Both the position numbers and the translations under genes were made by a program. The notes under the pieces are model-generated. The model made no database searches and was not told where the DNA came from. It saw nothing but the letters and a program-made list of their open reading frames with translations. DNA of 64,000 nt from Schaedlerella arabinosiphila (lineage in GTDB: Bacteria > Bacillota > Clostridia > Lachnospirales > Lachnospiraceae): positions 2,604,001 to 2,668,000 of the forward strand of contig NZ_RHJS01000002.1 of assembly GCF_003885045.1 (NCBI RefSeq), written 5' to 3'. Shown in pieces: positions 35,324 through 42,526 of the stretch (position 1 is the stretch's first letter; every line of letters begins with the position of its first letter).

Positions 35324-36433
35324 TCAAATTTTATAATATGTACAGCTTTTCTTGATTTCGGTCATATATTTATCAATTACAATTTTACGGTCAAATTCTT
35401 GAACCATCTTCTTCCGACCTGCTCTCCCCATCTCCACTTTTTCTTCCTGTGATAATGATAAAAATTTCTCCACCGCTCTTATCAAGCTGTCTGTATTCTT
35501 TGGTTCAAAAGGTATTCCCGTTATATCCGGTTCAAAAGTTTCAATGCAGCCATGCACATTCGTAGCGATTACAGGTCTTCCTGTAGATGCAGCTTCCAGC
35601 AGAACATTACTCATCCCCTCATGATATGACGCATGAATCATCGCATGACTGTCAGCCACAAAGGAATGTATATCTTTCTGGAATCCCAGATACTCTATTA
35701 TTCCTTTCTTCTGCAGCCCTTTTACCTTATTCTCATATTCCTCATCAAAATCACCGATAAGGCGGAAGACAACCTTCGGATGCCTTTCCTTTATCTCACT
35801 CGCTGCATTCAGCAGCTCATCAATTCCTTTGTCCCTCATAATTCGGCCTATTGTAGTGAATACAATTTTTTTATCACTTTCCGGATACGGTTCATAGCCA
35901 TGCTGATCTGTATTTACTCCGGAACCTGGAAGTATATCTATCTTAGTGTTATTTACAGCCTTGTGTCTGAACATATATTTGAAATTCTCTTCATTTTGGA
36001 AAAAAATCCTTTGTGCTTTCCTCAATCCCATTCTATAAAGCAGCAGTGTTAATACCTGCAATGCTCCTCCATTCTGAATTGATGTTCCCAACCCGGTTAT
36101 ATTGGCTATATATGGTATCCCCATCATTCCACATAAGCAGCCTCCATATATATTAGGTTTTATCGTATATGTCAGAACCACATCCGGCCTGATTTTTCTA
36201 ATTAACCACCGATAATAATTCAGCAATATTAAATCATGAATCGGATTCGTTCCTCTGCGCTCCATATATTTATTATGGATAACCACTATACCGATATTTT
36301 TCAGTTCCTGTGTAAATTCATCTTTCGGAACTGATACATATACCTTGTACTTCTCTGCCATCATGGCTTCGAGTAATTCCTTCCGGAATTTATAAAGTCC
36401 AAGCTGGTGATTTGTCAAAATAAGTATCTTCAT
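35324..36433 (-). CDS. Family 4 glycosyltransferase, PglA-like
   Basis: The 369-residue GT-B protein begins KILILTNHQLGLYKFRKELL and shows VLTYTIKPNIYGG and TGLGTSIQN near the acceptor side, then TTIGRIMRDKGIDELL and ASYHEGMSNVLLEAASTG with the GT4 EX7E pattern. The N-terminal and TIKPN motifs resemble PglA, which adds alpha-1,3-GalNAc to undecaprenyl-PP-bacillosamine in Campylobacter. Its place next to PglD/PglC-like genes supports a role as the second sugar transferase. Confidence 0.85.
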   Translation of the reverse strand: MKILILTNHQLGLYKFRKELLEAMMAEKYKVYVSVPKDEFTQELKNIGIVVIHNKYMERRGTNPIHDLILLNYYRWLIRKIRPDVVLTYTIKPNIYGGCLCGMMGIPYIANITGLGTSIQNGGALQVLTLLLYRMGLRKAQRIFFQNEENFKYMFRHKAVNNTKIDILPGSGVNTDQHGYEPYPESDKKIVFTTIGRIMRDKGIDELLNAASEIKERHPKVVFRLIGDFDEEYENKVKGLQKKGIIEYLGFQKDIHSFVADSHAMIHASYHEGMSNVLLEAASTGRPVIATNVHGCIETFEPDITGIPFEPKNTDSLIRAVEKFLSLSQEEKVEMGRAGRKKMVQEFDRKIVIDKYMTEIKKSCTYYKI

Positions 36434-36446
36434 ACGTCATCAATGC

Positions 36447-37061
36447 CTAACTGCTTTTCCTTGCTGGAATTCCTATGTATGTCCCCGGTTCTATTATATC
36501 TTTAACCACTACTGCTCCTGCTCCGATCATGCAGCCGCTGCAGATTTTAATGTTATTATTTACAGATACCCCTGCCCCAATCCAACTTCCCTCTCCAACG
36601 AACACACCTCCGCACAGGTGAGAACCTACAGCAACATGGCTATATGGACCCACAATACAATCATGATCTATGGAACTGGATGTATTGACTATGGTTCCTT
36701 CACCGACAGACGTACCCGGATTGATGACTGCTCCTGCCATTATTACTGTACCGGCACCAATCTCCACATCCCTGCTCACAATTGCTTCCGGATGAACTAA
36801 TGTAGCAATATTCCCCCCGGAAGATTTTATCCGTTCCTGTATCCTCTGACGAACTTTACAGTTGCCTATACTAATAAAAAAATCAGTAGTACTATCTACA
36901 AACTTCCTGAAATCATCTTCCACTCCAATAACTCTATGTCCGCCGCATCCCGTCAGTTCTTTATTGTCGTCCAAAAATAATATAGTATCATACCTCGTCA
37001 GTTCCGCAATCTCAGCACACACTTTACCATGTCCAGAGGCTCCAACAAAAAAGATTCTCAT
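36447..37061 (-). CDS. pglD: PglD-like sugar N-acetyltransferase
   Basis: The 204-residue protein has an N-terminal small Rossmann-like domain (FFVGASGHGKVCAEIA, LDDN) and a C-terminal left-handed beta-helix of hexapeptide repeats (VEIGAGTVIMAGAVINPGT, then VNTSSSIDHDCIVG). The conserved SSIDHDCIVG histidine is the expected catalytic base. PglD acetylates UDP-4-amino-4,6-dideoxy-GlcNAc to UDP-diNAc-bacillosamine. GGGAGGA precedes the ATG. Neighbours PglC and PglE-like complete the branch. Confidence 0.87.
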   Translation of the reverse strand: MRIFFVGASGHGKVCAEIAELTRYDTILFLDDNKELTGCGGHRVIGVEDDFRKFVDSTTDFFISIGNCKVRQRIQERIKSSGGNIATLVHPEAIVSRDVEIGAGTVIMAGAVINPGTSVGEGTIVNTSSSIDHDCIVGPYSHVAVGSHLCGGVFVGEGSWIGAGVSVNNNIKICSGCMIGAGAVVVKDIIEPGTYIGIPARKSS

Positions 37062-37118
37062 TCCGTCCTCCCATTTTTGTACAATATCACATCTGCTATT
37101 TTATTGTGTTTCTATTAT

Positions 37119-37853
37119 TCATTCGTGATTCCCCATAAACAGTTCCATTGTCGCTGATGTTTTCGAGTTGATTCCTGTTCTGCAGAATACAACTGCAATT
37201 GTCTTCAATATGATTCTGAAATCCCTAAAAAATGTAATCTTCTCTATGTACTTTACATCCTCCTCTAGTTTCTCATTCCAGGATAAATTATTCCGTCCCG
37301 ATATCTGTGCCAAACCGGTAAGTCCCGGCCGGACATCATGACGAGTTTTCTGTCGCTCATCATATCTTGGCAAATATTCTACGAGTAATGGTCTGGGACC
37401 TACGATTGCCATATCGCCCTTTATTATATTTATTAATTCAGGAAGTTCATCCAAGGACGTACTTCTGAGCACTTTTCCAAAACTCGTCAGTCTTTTTTCA
37501 TCTGGGAGCAGCTCGCCATCCTCTCCCCTCTGGTCAGTCATCGTACGATATTTAAAAATGGTAAAAATTTTTCCATTCAATCCTGGACGCGGCTGCCTGA
37601 ATAGTAACGGACTTCCAAGTTTAACCCTTACCATTACAGCCACAATCGCCATAACAGGGCTGAGCAGTATGAATGCCAGTAATGCCAATATTAAATCAAG
37701 AGGTCTTTTGATGGCTGCTTCATATATTCCATAAGGAATATGAGTGGATGTTTTTCTTGCTTTTTCCTGTTTTTTATCTGTAGTTCTATATACCGCGGCA
37801 CGTATGAATACTCCAATAATTGCAGAAATAACAATAATTACTCTTTTTTTCAT
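37119..37853 (-). CDS. pglC: Initiating phosphoglycosyltransferase, PglC-like
   Basis: The 244-residue bacterial sugar transferase has an N-terminal hydrophobic segment, the re-entrant helix region KRPLDLILALLAFILLSP, GSPLLFRQPRPG, FKYRTMT, the catalytic SLDELPELINI and VGPRPL, and RPGLTGLAQISGRN. It transfers a phospho-sugar (predicted diNAcBac-1-P) to undecaprenyl phosphate and starts repeat-unit assembly. It is a little longer than PglC, with an extra N-terminal membrane helix. The ATG at 37853 is preceded by GGAGG. Confidence 0.9.
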   Translation of the reverse strand: MKKRVIIVISAIIGVFIRAAVYRTTDKKQEKARKTSTHIPYGIYEAAIKRPLDLILALLAFILLSPVMAIVAVMVRVKLGSPLLFRQPRPGLNGKIFTIFKYRTMTDQRGEDGELLPDEKRLTSFGKVLRSTSLDELPELINIIKGDMAIVGPRPLLVEYLPRYDERQKTRHDVRPGLTGLAQISGRNNLSWNEKLEEDVKYIEKITFFRDFRIILKTIAVVFCRTGINSKTSATMELFMGNHE

Positions 37854-37903
37854 AGATTCCTCCAGATAAACCTCCAAAATTCCTTTAGAAAAACAGTTTC
37901 TTC

Positions 37904-39118
37904 CTATTTAAAACACCTATGTACAATCTCAATCACCACATCCTGTTCCCCCGCCGTCATCTTATTATCACTGGGCAGGCACAGTCCTCTCTCGAATATA
38001 TCCGCCCCCACATCCCCATTCACAGCCACAAATGGATTCATCCGGTAAATCGGCTGAAGATGCATCGGCTTCCAGATCGGCCGTCCTTCAGCGTTATACT
38101 TGGCCAGTGTTTCCAGAATTTCCGTCGGGCAGCTCTTTCCGGGCTCGCTTACGTAGAGCACGTCCTTCTCGCTGCGCACCTGGCGGCACATTGCCTCTGA
38201 ATCAATCAACAGGCAGCTCAGCCAGAAGTTGGGCTCCATGCTGTCCGGCTGGTAGGGATTCATCGTAACAGGCAGCCCCTTCAAGCCTTCTTTATAGCGC
38301 ATATAGATTGCCTTCTTCTGAGCAATATGCTCTTCCAGGTGCAGCAGCTGCCCCCGGCCGATGCCGCCAATGATATTGCTCATGCGGTAATTGTATCCAA
38401 GCTCTTCGTGCTGATACCAGGGAGCGTTTTCACGGCTTTGTGTAGACCACTTGCGGACCTTGTCAGCCGCCGCTTTGTCATCCGTCAGCAGCATTCCTCC
38501 GCTGGAGGCTGTGACGATTTTGTTTCCGTTCAGGCTGATCACATTGTAGTCTCCAAAAGTACCGGTCTGAATATGTTTGTAGGTCGCTCCCAGGGATTCG
38601 GCCGCATCCTCGATCAATATTGCATGATGCTTTCTGCAGATCTGTGAGATCTGATCCAGCTTGGCCGGGGTGCCGTAGAGGTTTGCGATAATCACGGCCC
38701 TCACATCCGGATATAAATCAAACGCTCTTTCCAGGGCGTCCGGATCCATATTCCAGGTATCACGCTCGGAATCAATGAATATCTGCTCGCCTTTTTCGTA
38801 GGCTACAGGATTGACTGTTGCGTCAAATGTCATGTCTGAGCAGAATACTCTGTCTCCCGGTCGGATTCCGGCCAGTTTGACCGCCATATGCAGGGCCGCC
38901 GTTCCGCTGGAAAGGGCCACCGCATATTGGCAGCCCACTCTCCTGCAGATCTCCTTTTCCAGTTGGTTCAAATTTTCTCCCACTGTGGAAACCCAGTTTG
39001 TATCAAAAGCCTCCTGAACGAATTTCTGTTCATCCCCGTGCATTGTGGGTGAAGACAGCCACAATTTTCTTGTAAATGGTTTGATCTCCTTGTACTCCAT
39101 AGTTTCCATAATCTGCAC
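37904..39118 (-). CDS. pglE: PglE-like 4-aminotransferase (DegT family)
   Basis: The 404-residue PLP enzyme has SSGTAALHMAVKLAG, VFCSDMTFDATVNP, IEDAAESLGATY and the lysine K200 in YNVISLNGNKIVT. The LNGNKI motif is characteristic of aminotransferases that act on UDP-4-keto-6-deoxy-GlcNAc, feeding PglD. The listed start is a GTG; an ATG three codons later is equally likely, with AAGGA upstream. It is the first structural gene after the LoaP leader region. The 4,6-dehydratase partner PglF is encoded at 42527-44641. Confidence 0.88.
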   Translation of the reverse strand: MQIMETMEYKEIKPFTRKLWLSSPTMHGDEQKFVQEAFDTNWVSTVGENLNQLEKEICRRVGCQYAVALSSGTAALHMAVKLAGIRPGDRVFCSDMTFDATVNPVAYEKGEQIFIDSERDTWNMDPDALERAFDLYPDVRAVIIANLYGTPAKLDQISQICRKHHAILIEDAAESLGATYKHIQTGTFGDYNVISLNGNKIVTASSGGMLLTDDKAAADKVRKWSTQSRENAPWYQHEELGYNYRMSNIIGGIGRGQLLHLEEHIAQKKAIYMRYKEGLKGLPVTMNPYQPDSMEPNFWLSCLLIDSEAMCRQVRSEKDVLYVSEPGKSCPTEILETLAKYNAEGRPIWKPMHLQPIYRMNPFVAVNGDVGADIFERGLCLPSDNKMTAGEQDVVIEIVHRCFK

Positions 39119-39162
39119 AATTCCTTATTTATTATTCTATAGTTAATTTATATTTAAAAAAT

Positions 39163-39276
39163 ATCATGCCAAATTCATCATGACATACAATAGAGTATTT
39201 TCAGAAAAGCAGCAGACACAGGATCTGTATCTCCTCTGAAATATGCTATAGGAATCATGATAGAATTTGGCATGAT
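39163..39276 (-). repeat. 114-bp imperfect palindrome between loaP and pglE
   Basis: ATCATGCCAAATTC at the left end pairs with its complement at the right end, and the arms (about 42 bases each) continue with mismatches. The apex has an inner AGATACAG/CTGTGTCT hairpin. On the minus strand it is followed by ATATTTTTT, so it may act as a large terminator or be a small inserted element. Confidence 0.75.
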
Positions 39277-39321
39277 CTTTCAATTGAATTTAAAATTTCT
39301 TAAAATATCCGCCTGCACATC

Positions 39322-39374
39322 TGTAAAATTTGTACGGCTGCTCTCCTTCGTTTTCTGAAGCAGCCGTATTTTAC
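39322..39374 (-). promoter_or_regulatory. Leader hairpin after loaP, candidate LoaP recognition structure
   Basis: ACGGCTGCT (39334-39342) pairs perfectly with AGCAGCCGT (39359-39367). Outer arms GTAAAAT and ATTTTAC add seven pairs after a 4-base bulge. LoaP is known to bind an RNA hairpin in the leaders of its target operons, so this is a candidate; it is not proven. Confidence 0.5.
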
Positions 39375-39427
39375 CGATGAATGAGCAGGTCTTCAATCTG
39401 GCAGGATGTATCTCTTCCTGACCCAGA

Positions 39428-39934
39428 TCATGTTTTTGATACAATCTCCAGCCCCACCTGTATCCTCTGTATTCTGCCGAACATCGGAAGTTCCAGATAT
39501 GCTTTTCGCTTATGCCGGTCGATTTTTTTTATATACCCCTCTTTTCCGGTAAGGGGACCTGACATGACGATCACTTTGGAATTTTCTATAATTCCTTCCG
39601 AGATCGGAACTACCTGGTCTTCTCCTCCGAAACTTGTGAGAAATTCAACCTCTTCCTCCGTAAGCGGGACTACGTCATCACCGATTCCAAGGAGTTTTGT
39701 AAGGCCCGACACTTGTTTCAGGTTCATAAACAGACGTTCCCATTCTTCAGAATCCAGAAATACATATCCGGGAAACAGGATTTTTTTCAGAGTCCTCCAC
39801 TCCCCCTTCAAATGTTTTCTTTCTTCATAATATGGGATAAAACAATCCTTTAGGATATTCGTCGAAATATTCTTTTCACACTGCAGCCGGATATTATCCT
39901 CCGAACCTGTACGCACCTGTATGACGTACCACAT
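39428..39934 (-). CDS. loaP: LoaP-type NusG paralog, transcription antiterminator
   Basis: The 168-residue protein has the NusG N-terminal domain (WYVIQVRTGSEDNIR, FIPYYEERKHLKGEWRTLKKILFPGYVFLD) and a C-terminal KOW domain (VIVMSGPLTGKEGYIKKIDR, LELPMFGRIQRIQVGLEIV). The length and position at the head of a long glycan operon match LoaP, the Firmicutes specialised NusG that prevents termination in large biosynthetic operons. The ATG is preceded by AAGGAG. Its own leader holds a terminator and several hairpins. RfaH/UpxY would be the Gram-negative equivalents. Confidence 0.9.
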   Translation of the reverse strand: MWYVIQVRTGSEDNIRLQCEKNISTNILKDCFIPYYEERKHLKGEWRTLKKILFPGYVFLDSEEWERLFMNLKQVSGLTKLLGIGDDVVPLTEEEVEFLTSFGGEDQVVPISEGIIENSKVIVMSGPLTGKEGYIKKIDRHKRKAYLELPMFGRIQRIQVGLEIVSKT

Positions 39935-40292
39935 ATATAAACTCCTTAAAATTTATTTTTACGAGTATGGTTGCCCCCCCCCTGTGAAAATGGAACAAAG
40001 GAGTTTCGTCTGCGAAACTCGCGCCTGCGACGGTCACATTGCGACATCTGCCTTGTATGCCGGAGCGGGGCTGCAACAACAGTCATTTTCCTTATACGCG
40101 CAGTGCGCATCCCCAGGAGGATTTTTGTTCTATAGGAAAATTCGGAAATTTTCTTATAGAATAAAAAAATGCGTGCTTCGCCATTCCGTCTTTCTATAGG
40201 CGGACTGACACACGCAATATCACAACTGAAACTCCCAAACGCGGCGAAGCGACGATTTGGAAGCTTTAGAATTTTTCTTTTATATACTCACT
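39935..40292 (-). promoter_or_regulatory. Structured untranslated leader of loaP
   Basis: About 360 bases of transcribed leader contain, in order on the minus strand: a CCAAA..TTTGG hairpin (40235-40260), a terminator (40164-40215), a 34-base palindrome (40128-40161), a run of nine G (39974-39982, reverse strand) and GAGTTTCG/CGAAACTC (40001-40020). It probably senses LoaP or another signal; the ligand or factor is unknown. Confidence 0.55.
40164..40215 (-). terminator. Terminator in the loaP leader
   Basis: GCGTG (reverse of 40211-40215) pairs with CACGC (reverse of 40171-40175), with an inner TCCG/CGGA, and is followed by ATTTTTTTAT. It lies about 230 bases before the loaP start, so it could attenuate the whole operon. 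Confidence 0.55.
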
Positions 40293-40298
40293 TATTAT

Positions 40299-40327
40299 AA
40301 AATACTCTATCCAATTAGATTTGTCAA
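40299..40327 (-). promoter_or_regulatory. Promoter of the loaP/polysaccharide operon
   Basis: TTGACA followed after 17 bases by TATTTT on the minus strand; the -10 is imperfect but ATAATAAG overlaps it. Start near 40292. No other promoter candidate of this quality was found between here and 21.9 kb. Confidence 0.6.
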
Positions 40328-40461
40328 GATATTTCAGAATTTGGCATTTCTGGTTATAATCCATTACCAGTCCCCTCCCAGCCATAGAACATACAGACAC
40401 CGGCTTCCGTCCTCCTGCCGCGAAGCCGCCCAACAGAGTCCGAAAGCCGTCATGATACCTT

Positions 40462-42303
40462 TTACTTCGTAAGCGTTACCGCATATCCCGACAAAATTTC
40501 TGCATACAGCGCCAATTCCGGCTCCCTTACCGCAACCTCAATCCCGCATCCTCCGGAGCTGCCGAATACATTTTCTCCAAATGAGAGGGCGCTGCACTCC
40601 CGGAGATCCAGCCTGTATATAGATGTCCCGTCAAATGCTCTGTCCGCAATCCTTGTCACATATGAAGGAACAGAATAAATGTCCATCCATGCGGGCGGAA
40701 ATGCCAGCAGAACCGACATCGTGCTGTCGAACAGAACTCCGCTGTCACTGACGCAGCCGGAGTTTCCGCTTTCTACGTCAATCCATTCCAGAGACACCAG
40801 GTCAGCGAGGGCTCCTTCCTCAATCGTAACTGCGCCTGCAGGAATATATAATTCCAGGATTCCTGCACCGCACCCGGAAAATGCGCCTCTTCGGATTCCG
40901 GTGCACTCTGCCGGAAGTGTCAGACATCCATCCGGAATCTCGGCATATTCAGGAAGAAATCCGTAGAGCATTCCCATTTCATCCAGTAAGAAGCAGGAAA
41001 CCGAAGGCTGCTCCTCCTTATCTCCTTCCCCGGTATCCGGTACTGAAGGGTCTGCTGCCGTCCCGCCTCCGGACGGATTTTCAGGCACTGACGGCTCTAC
41101 AATCCCTCCTGCGATTGGTCCCTCCGGCTCCGCCGGATCTACAACTGTTCCATCTCCAGAAGGATTCCCCGGGACTGACGGTTCTACTACCGTTCCCCCT
41201 TCCGATGGAATATCCGGCACTGTCGGTTCCATTACTGTTCCGTCTCCTGACGGATTCCCTGGCACTGAAGGCTCTACTGCTGTTCCCCCTCCTGACGGGT
41301 TTTCCGGTACTGTCGGTTCCATTACTGTTCCGTCTCCTGACGGATTCCCTGGCACTGAAGGCTCTACTACCGTTCCCCCTCCTGATGGATTCTCCGGCAC
41401 TGTCGGTTCCACTGTCGCTCCCCCTCCTACAGAATTCCCCGGCACTGTCGGCTCTACCAGTGGTCCGTCTCCGGAAGTTTTCCCTGGCACTGAAGGCTCC
41501 GCTGCCGCTCCTCCTCCTACAGAGTTCCCTGGCACTGTCGGCTCTACCAAGGTTCCATCTCCCGAAGGACTCCCTGGCACTGACGGTTCCACTGCCGCTC
41601 CCCCTCCTACAGAGTTCCCTGGCACTGTCGGTTCTACCAGGGTTCCGTCTCCAGACGGTTTCCCTGGAACAACCGGTTCCACTGCCGCTCCCCCTCCTAC
41701 AGAGTTCCCTGGCACTGTCGGCTCTACCAGGGTTCCGCCTCCAGAAGGATTCCCCGGTATCACCGGCTCCGCCGCATTGCCGATGCCTGACGGATTTCCC
41801 GGTACAACCGGCTCCGCCAATGTACCGCTATCCGAAGGATTTCCAGGCTCACCCGGTTTCCACACGTACTGATTCCCATATGACCTGTCCTTTATACCCG
41901 GCTCCTGCTCCACAATATCAGGTATCGCCGGAGGGCAGGTTCCCGCATCCCACACGTTTCCCTCTGATACATCCGGGAGAACCAGCGTCTGTTCCGGCAC
42001 TGCCCTTTCTGTAAGGCACAGCTTCGGCGCGGAGCGCTCCTCCAAAAGCAGCTTTTTCAAGATCAGATATTCTCCATCCCCCGCGGCTCCGTTACTGCCG
42101 TCCGGATTCCATGCATGAATCTTGCTGCCGACGATATCCACATTTCTGAACTGCTCCTCTCCCATACGGTTCTCCGGCATGCTTGAAAACACCTGGCTTA
42201 TAAGCAAAGCAACTCCAAGCAGAATTACCAGAATCCCTTCTGCCGCCTGCTTCGTAAGCAGCCATCCGGCTCCGCCGGATTCTGTCCTGATTGTCTCTTC
42301 CAT
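40462..42303 (-). CDS. Membrane-anchored Pro/Gly-repeat protein with LRR_5 (BspA-like) C-terminus
   Basis: The 613-residue protein has one N-terminal membrane helix (about residues 22-40, GILVILLGVALLISQVF), then a region of 18 repeats of 15 residues (about 150-422, consensus VEPxVPGNPSGGGTx), then a leucine-rich BspA-type repeat domain (LTLPAECTGIRRGAFSGC; LYIPAGAVTIEEGALADL; RIADRAFDGTSIYRLDL). BspA-like LRRs are common on gut-bacterial surfaces and mediate binding. The repeat looks like a wall-spanning stalk. No sorting signal is present. The ATG at 42303 has AGGTGA upstream. It lies between two glycan operons. Confidence 0.8.
   Translation of the reverse strand: MEETIRTESGGAGWLLTKQAAEGILVILLGVALLISQVFSSMPENRMGEEQFRNVDIVGSKIHAWNPDGSNGAAGDGEYLILKKLLLEERSAPKLCLTERAVPEQTLVLPDVSEGNVWDAGTCPPAIPDIVEQEPGIKDRSYGNQYVWKPGEPGNPSDSGTLAEPVVPGNPSGIGNAAEPVIPGNPSGGGTLVEPTVPGNSVGGGAAVEPVVPGKPSGDGTLVEPTVPGNSVGGGAAVEPSVPGSPSGDGTLVEPTVPGNSVGGGAAAEPSVPGKTSGDGPLVEPTVPGNSVGGGATVEPTVPENPSGGGTVVEPSVPGNPSGDGTVMEPTVPENPSGGGTAVEPSVPGNPSGDGTVMEPTVPDIPSEGGTVVEPSVPGNPSGDGTVVDPAEPEGPIAGGIVEPSVPENPSGGGTAADPSVPDTGEGDKEEQPSVSCFLLDEMGMLYGFLPEYAEIPDGCLTLPAECTGIRRGAFSGCGAGILELYIPAGAVTIEEGALADLVSLEWIDVESGNSGCVSDSGVLFDSTMSVLLAFPPAWMDIYSVPSYVTRIADRAFDGTSIYRLDLRECSALSFGENVFGSSGGCGIEVAVREPELALYAEILSGYAVTLTK
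41038..41853 (-). repeat. 45-bp tandem repeat array in the LRR protein gene
   Basis: About 18 units of 45 bases encode the 15-residue repeat. Alternating units (PGNSVGGGAAVEP and PSGDGTLVEP types) give a higher-order 90-base period, which indicates pairwise duplication. Unit number is likely to vary between strains. Confidence 0.8.
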
Positions 42304-42379
42304 CAATAGGTCACCTGTCCTTTCTCATAATCAAAAACCGACACTTTCCACTAACATTTCCATTGTACACCCAAAAAAA

Positions 42380-42407
42380 GGAATGCCGCAATTCAATGCA
42401 ACATTCC
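42380..42407 (-). terminator. Terminator after pglF
   Basis: GGAATG pairs with CATTCC with an inner GCA/TGC, followed on the minus strand by TTTTTTT. It ends the pglF operon before the LRR gene. Confidence 0.75.
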
Positions 42408-42423
42408 TTTGCAACTTTTTCTG

Positions 42424-42458
42424 TTACAACTCACAGCCTGACCGGCCGTAAATTGTAA
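42424..42458 (-). repeat. Dispersed hairpin repeat, copy A
   Basis: On the minus strand TTACAATTTACGGCC and GGCTGTGAGTTGTAA form a 15-bp stem with several G-U pairs and a 5-base loop. It matches the hairpin at 55663-55699; the differences are transitions that keep pairing. Confidence 0.7.
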
Positions 42459-42526
42459 TACATCCATCCCATTGCACAATTGCCTGACGGCAAGGTGCCG
42501 TAGATGCCTGTAGCCGTTGTTTTTTC

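Noticed and set aside
39428-39934. General NusG
   Set aside because: Position at the head of a glycan operon and the diverged sequence fit a LoaP-type paralog; housekeeping NusG is normally near secE and rplK.
41038-41853. CRISPR-like array
   Set aside because: The 45-base units are contiguous, in frame and encode a protein repeat; there are no spacers.
40881-42014. Long plus-strand reading frame of 377 codons
   Set aside because: It is the antisense shadow of the Pro/Gly-repeat gene; its Leu/Pro/Ser pattern is generated by the repeat and it has no ribosome site.
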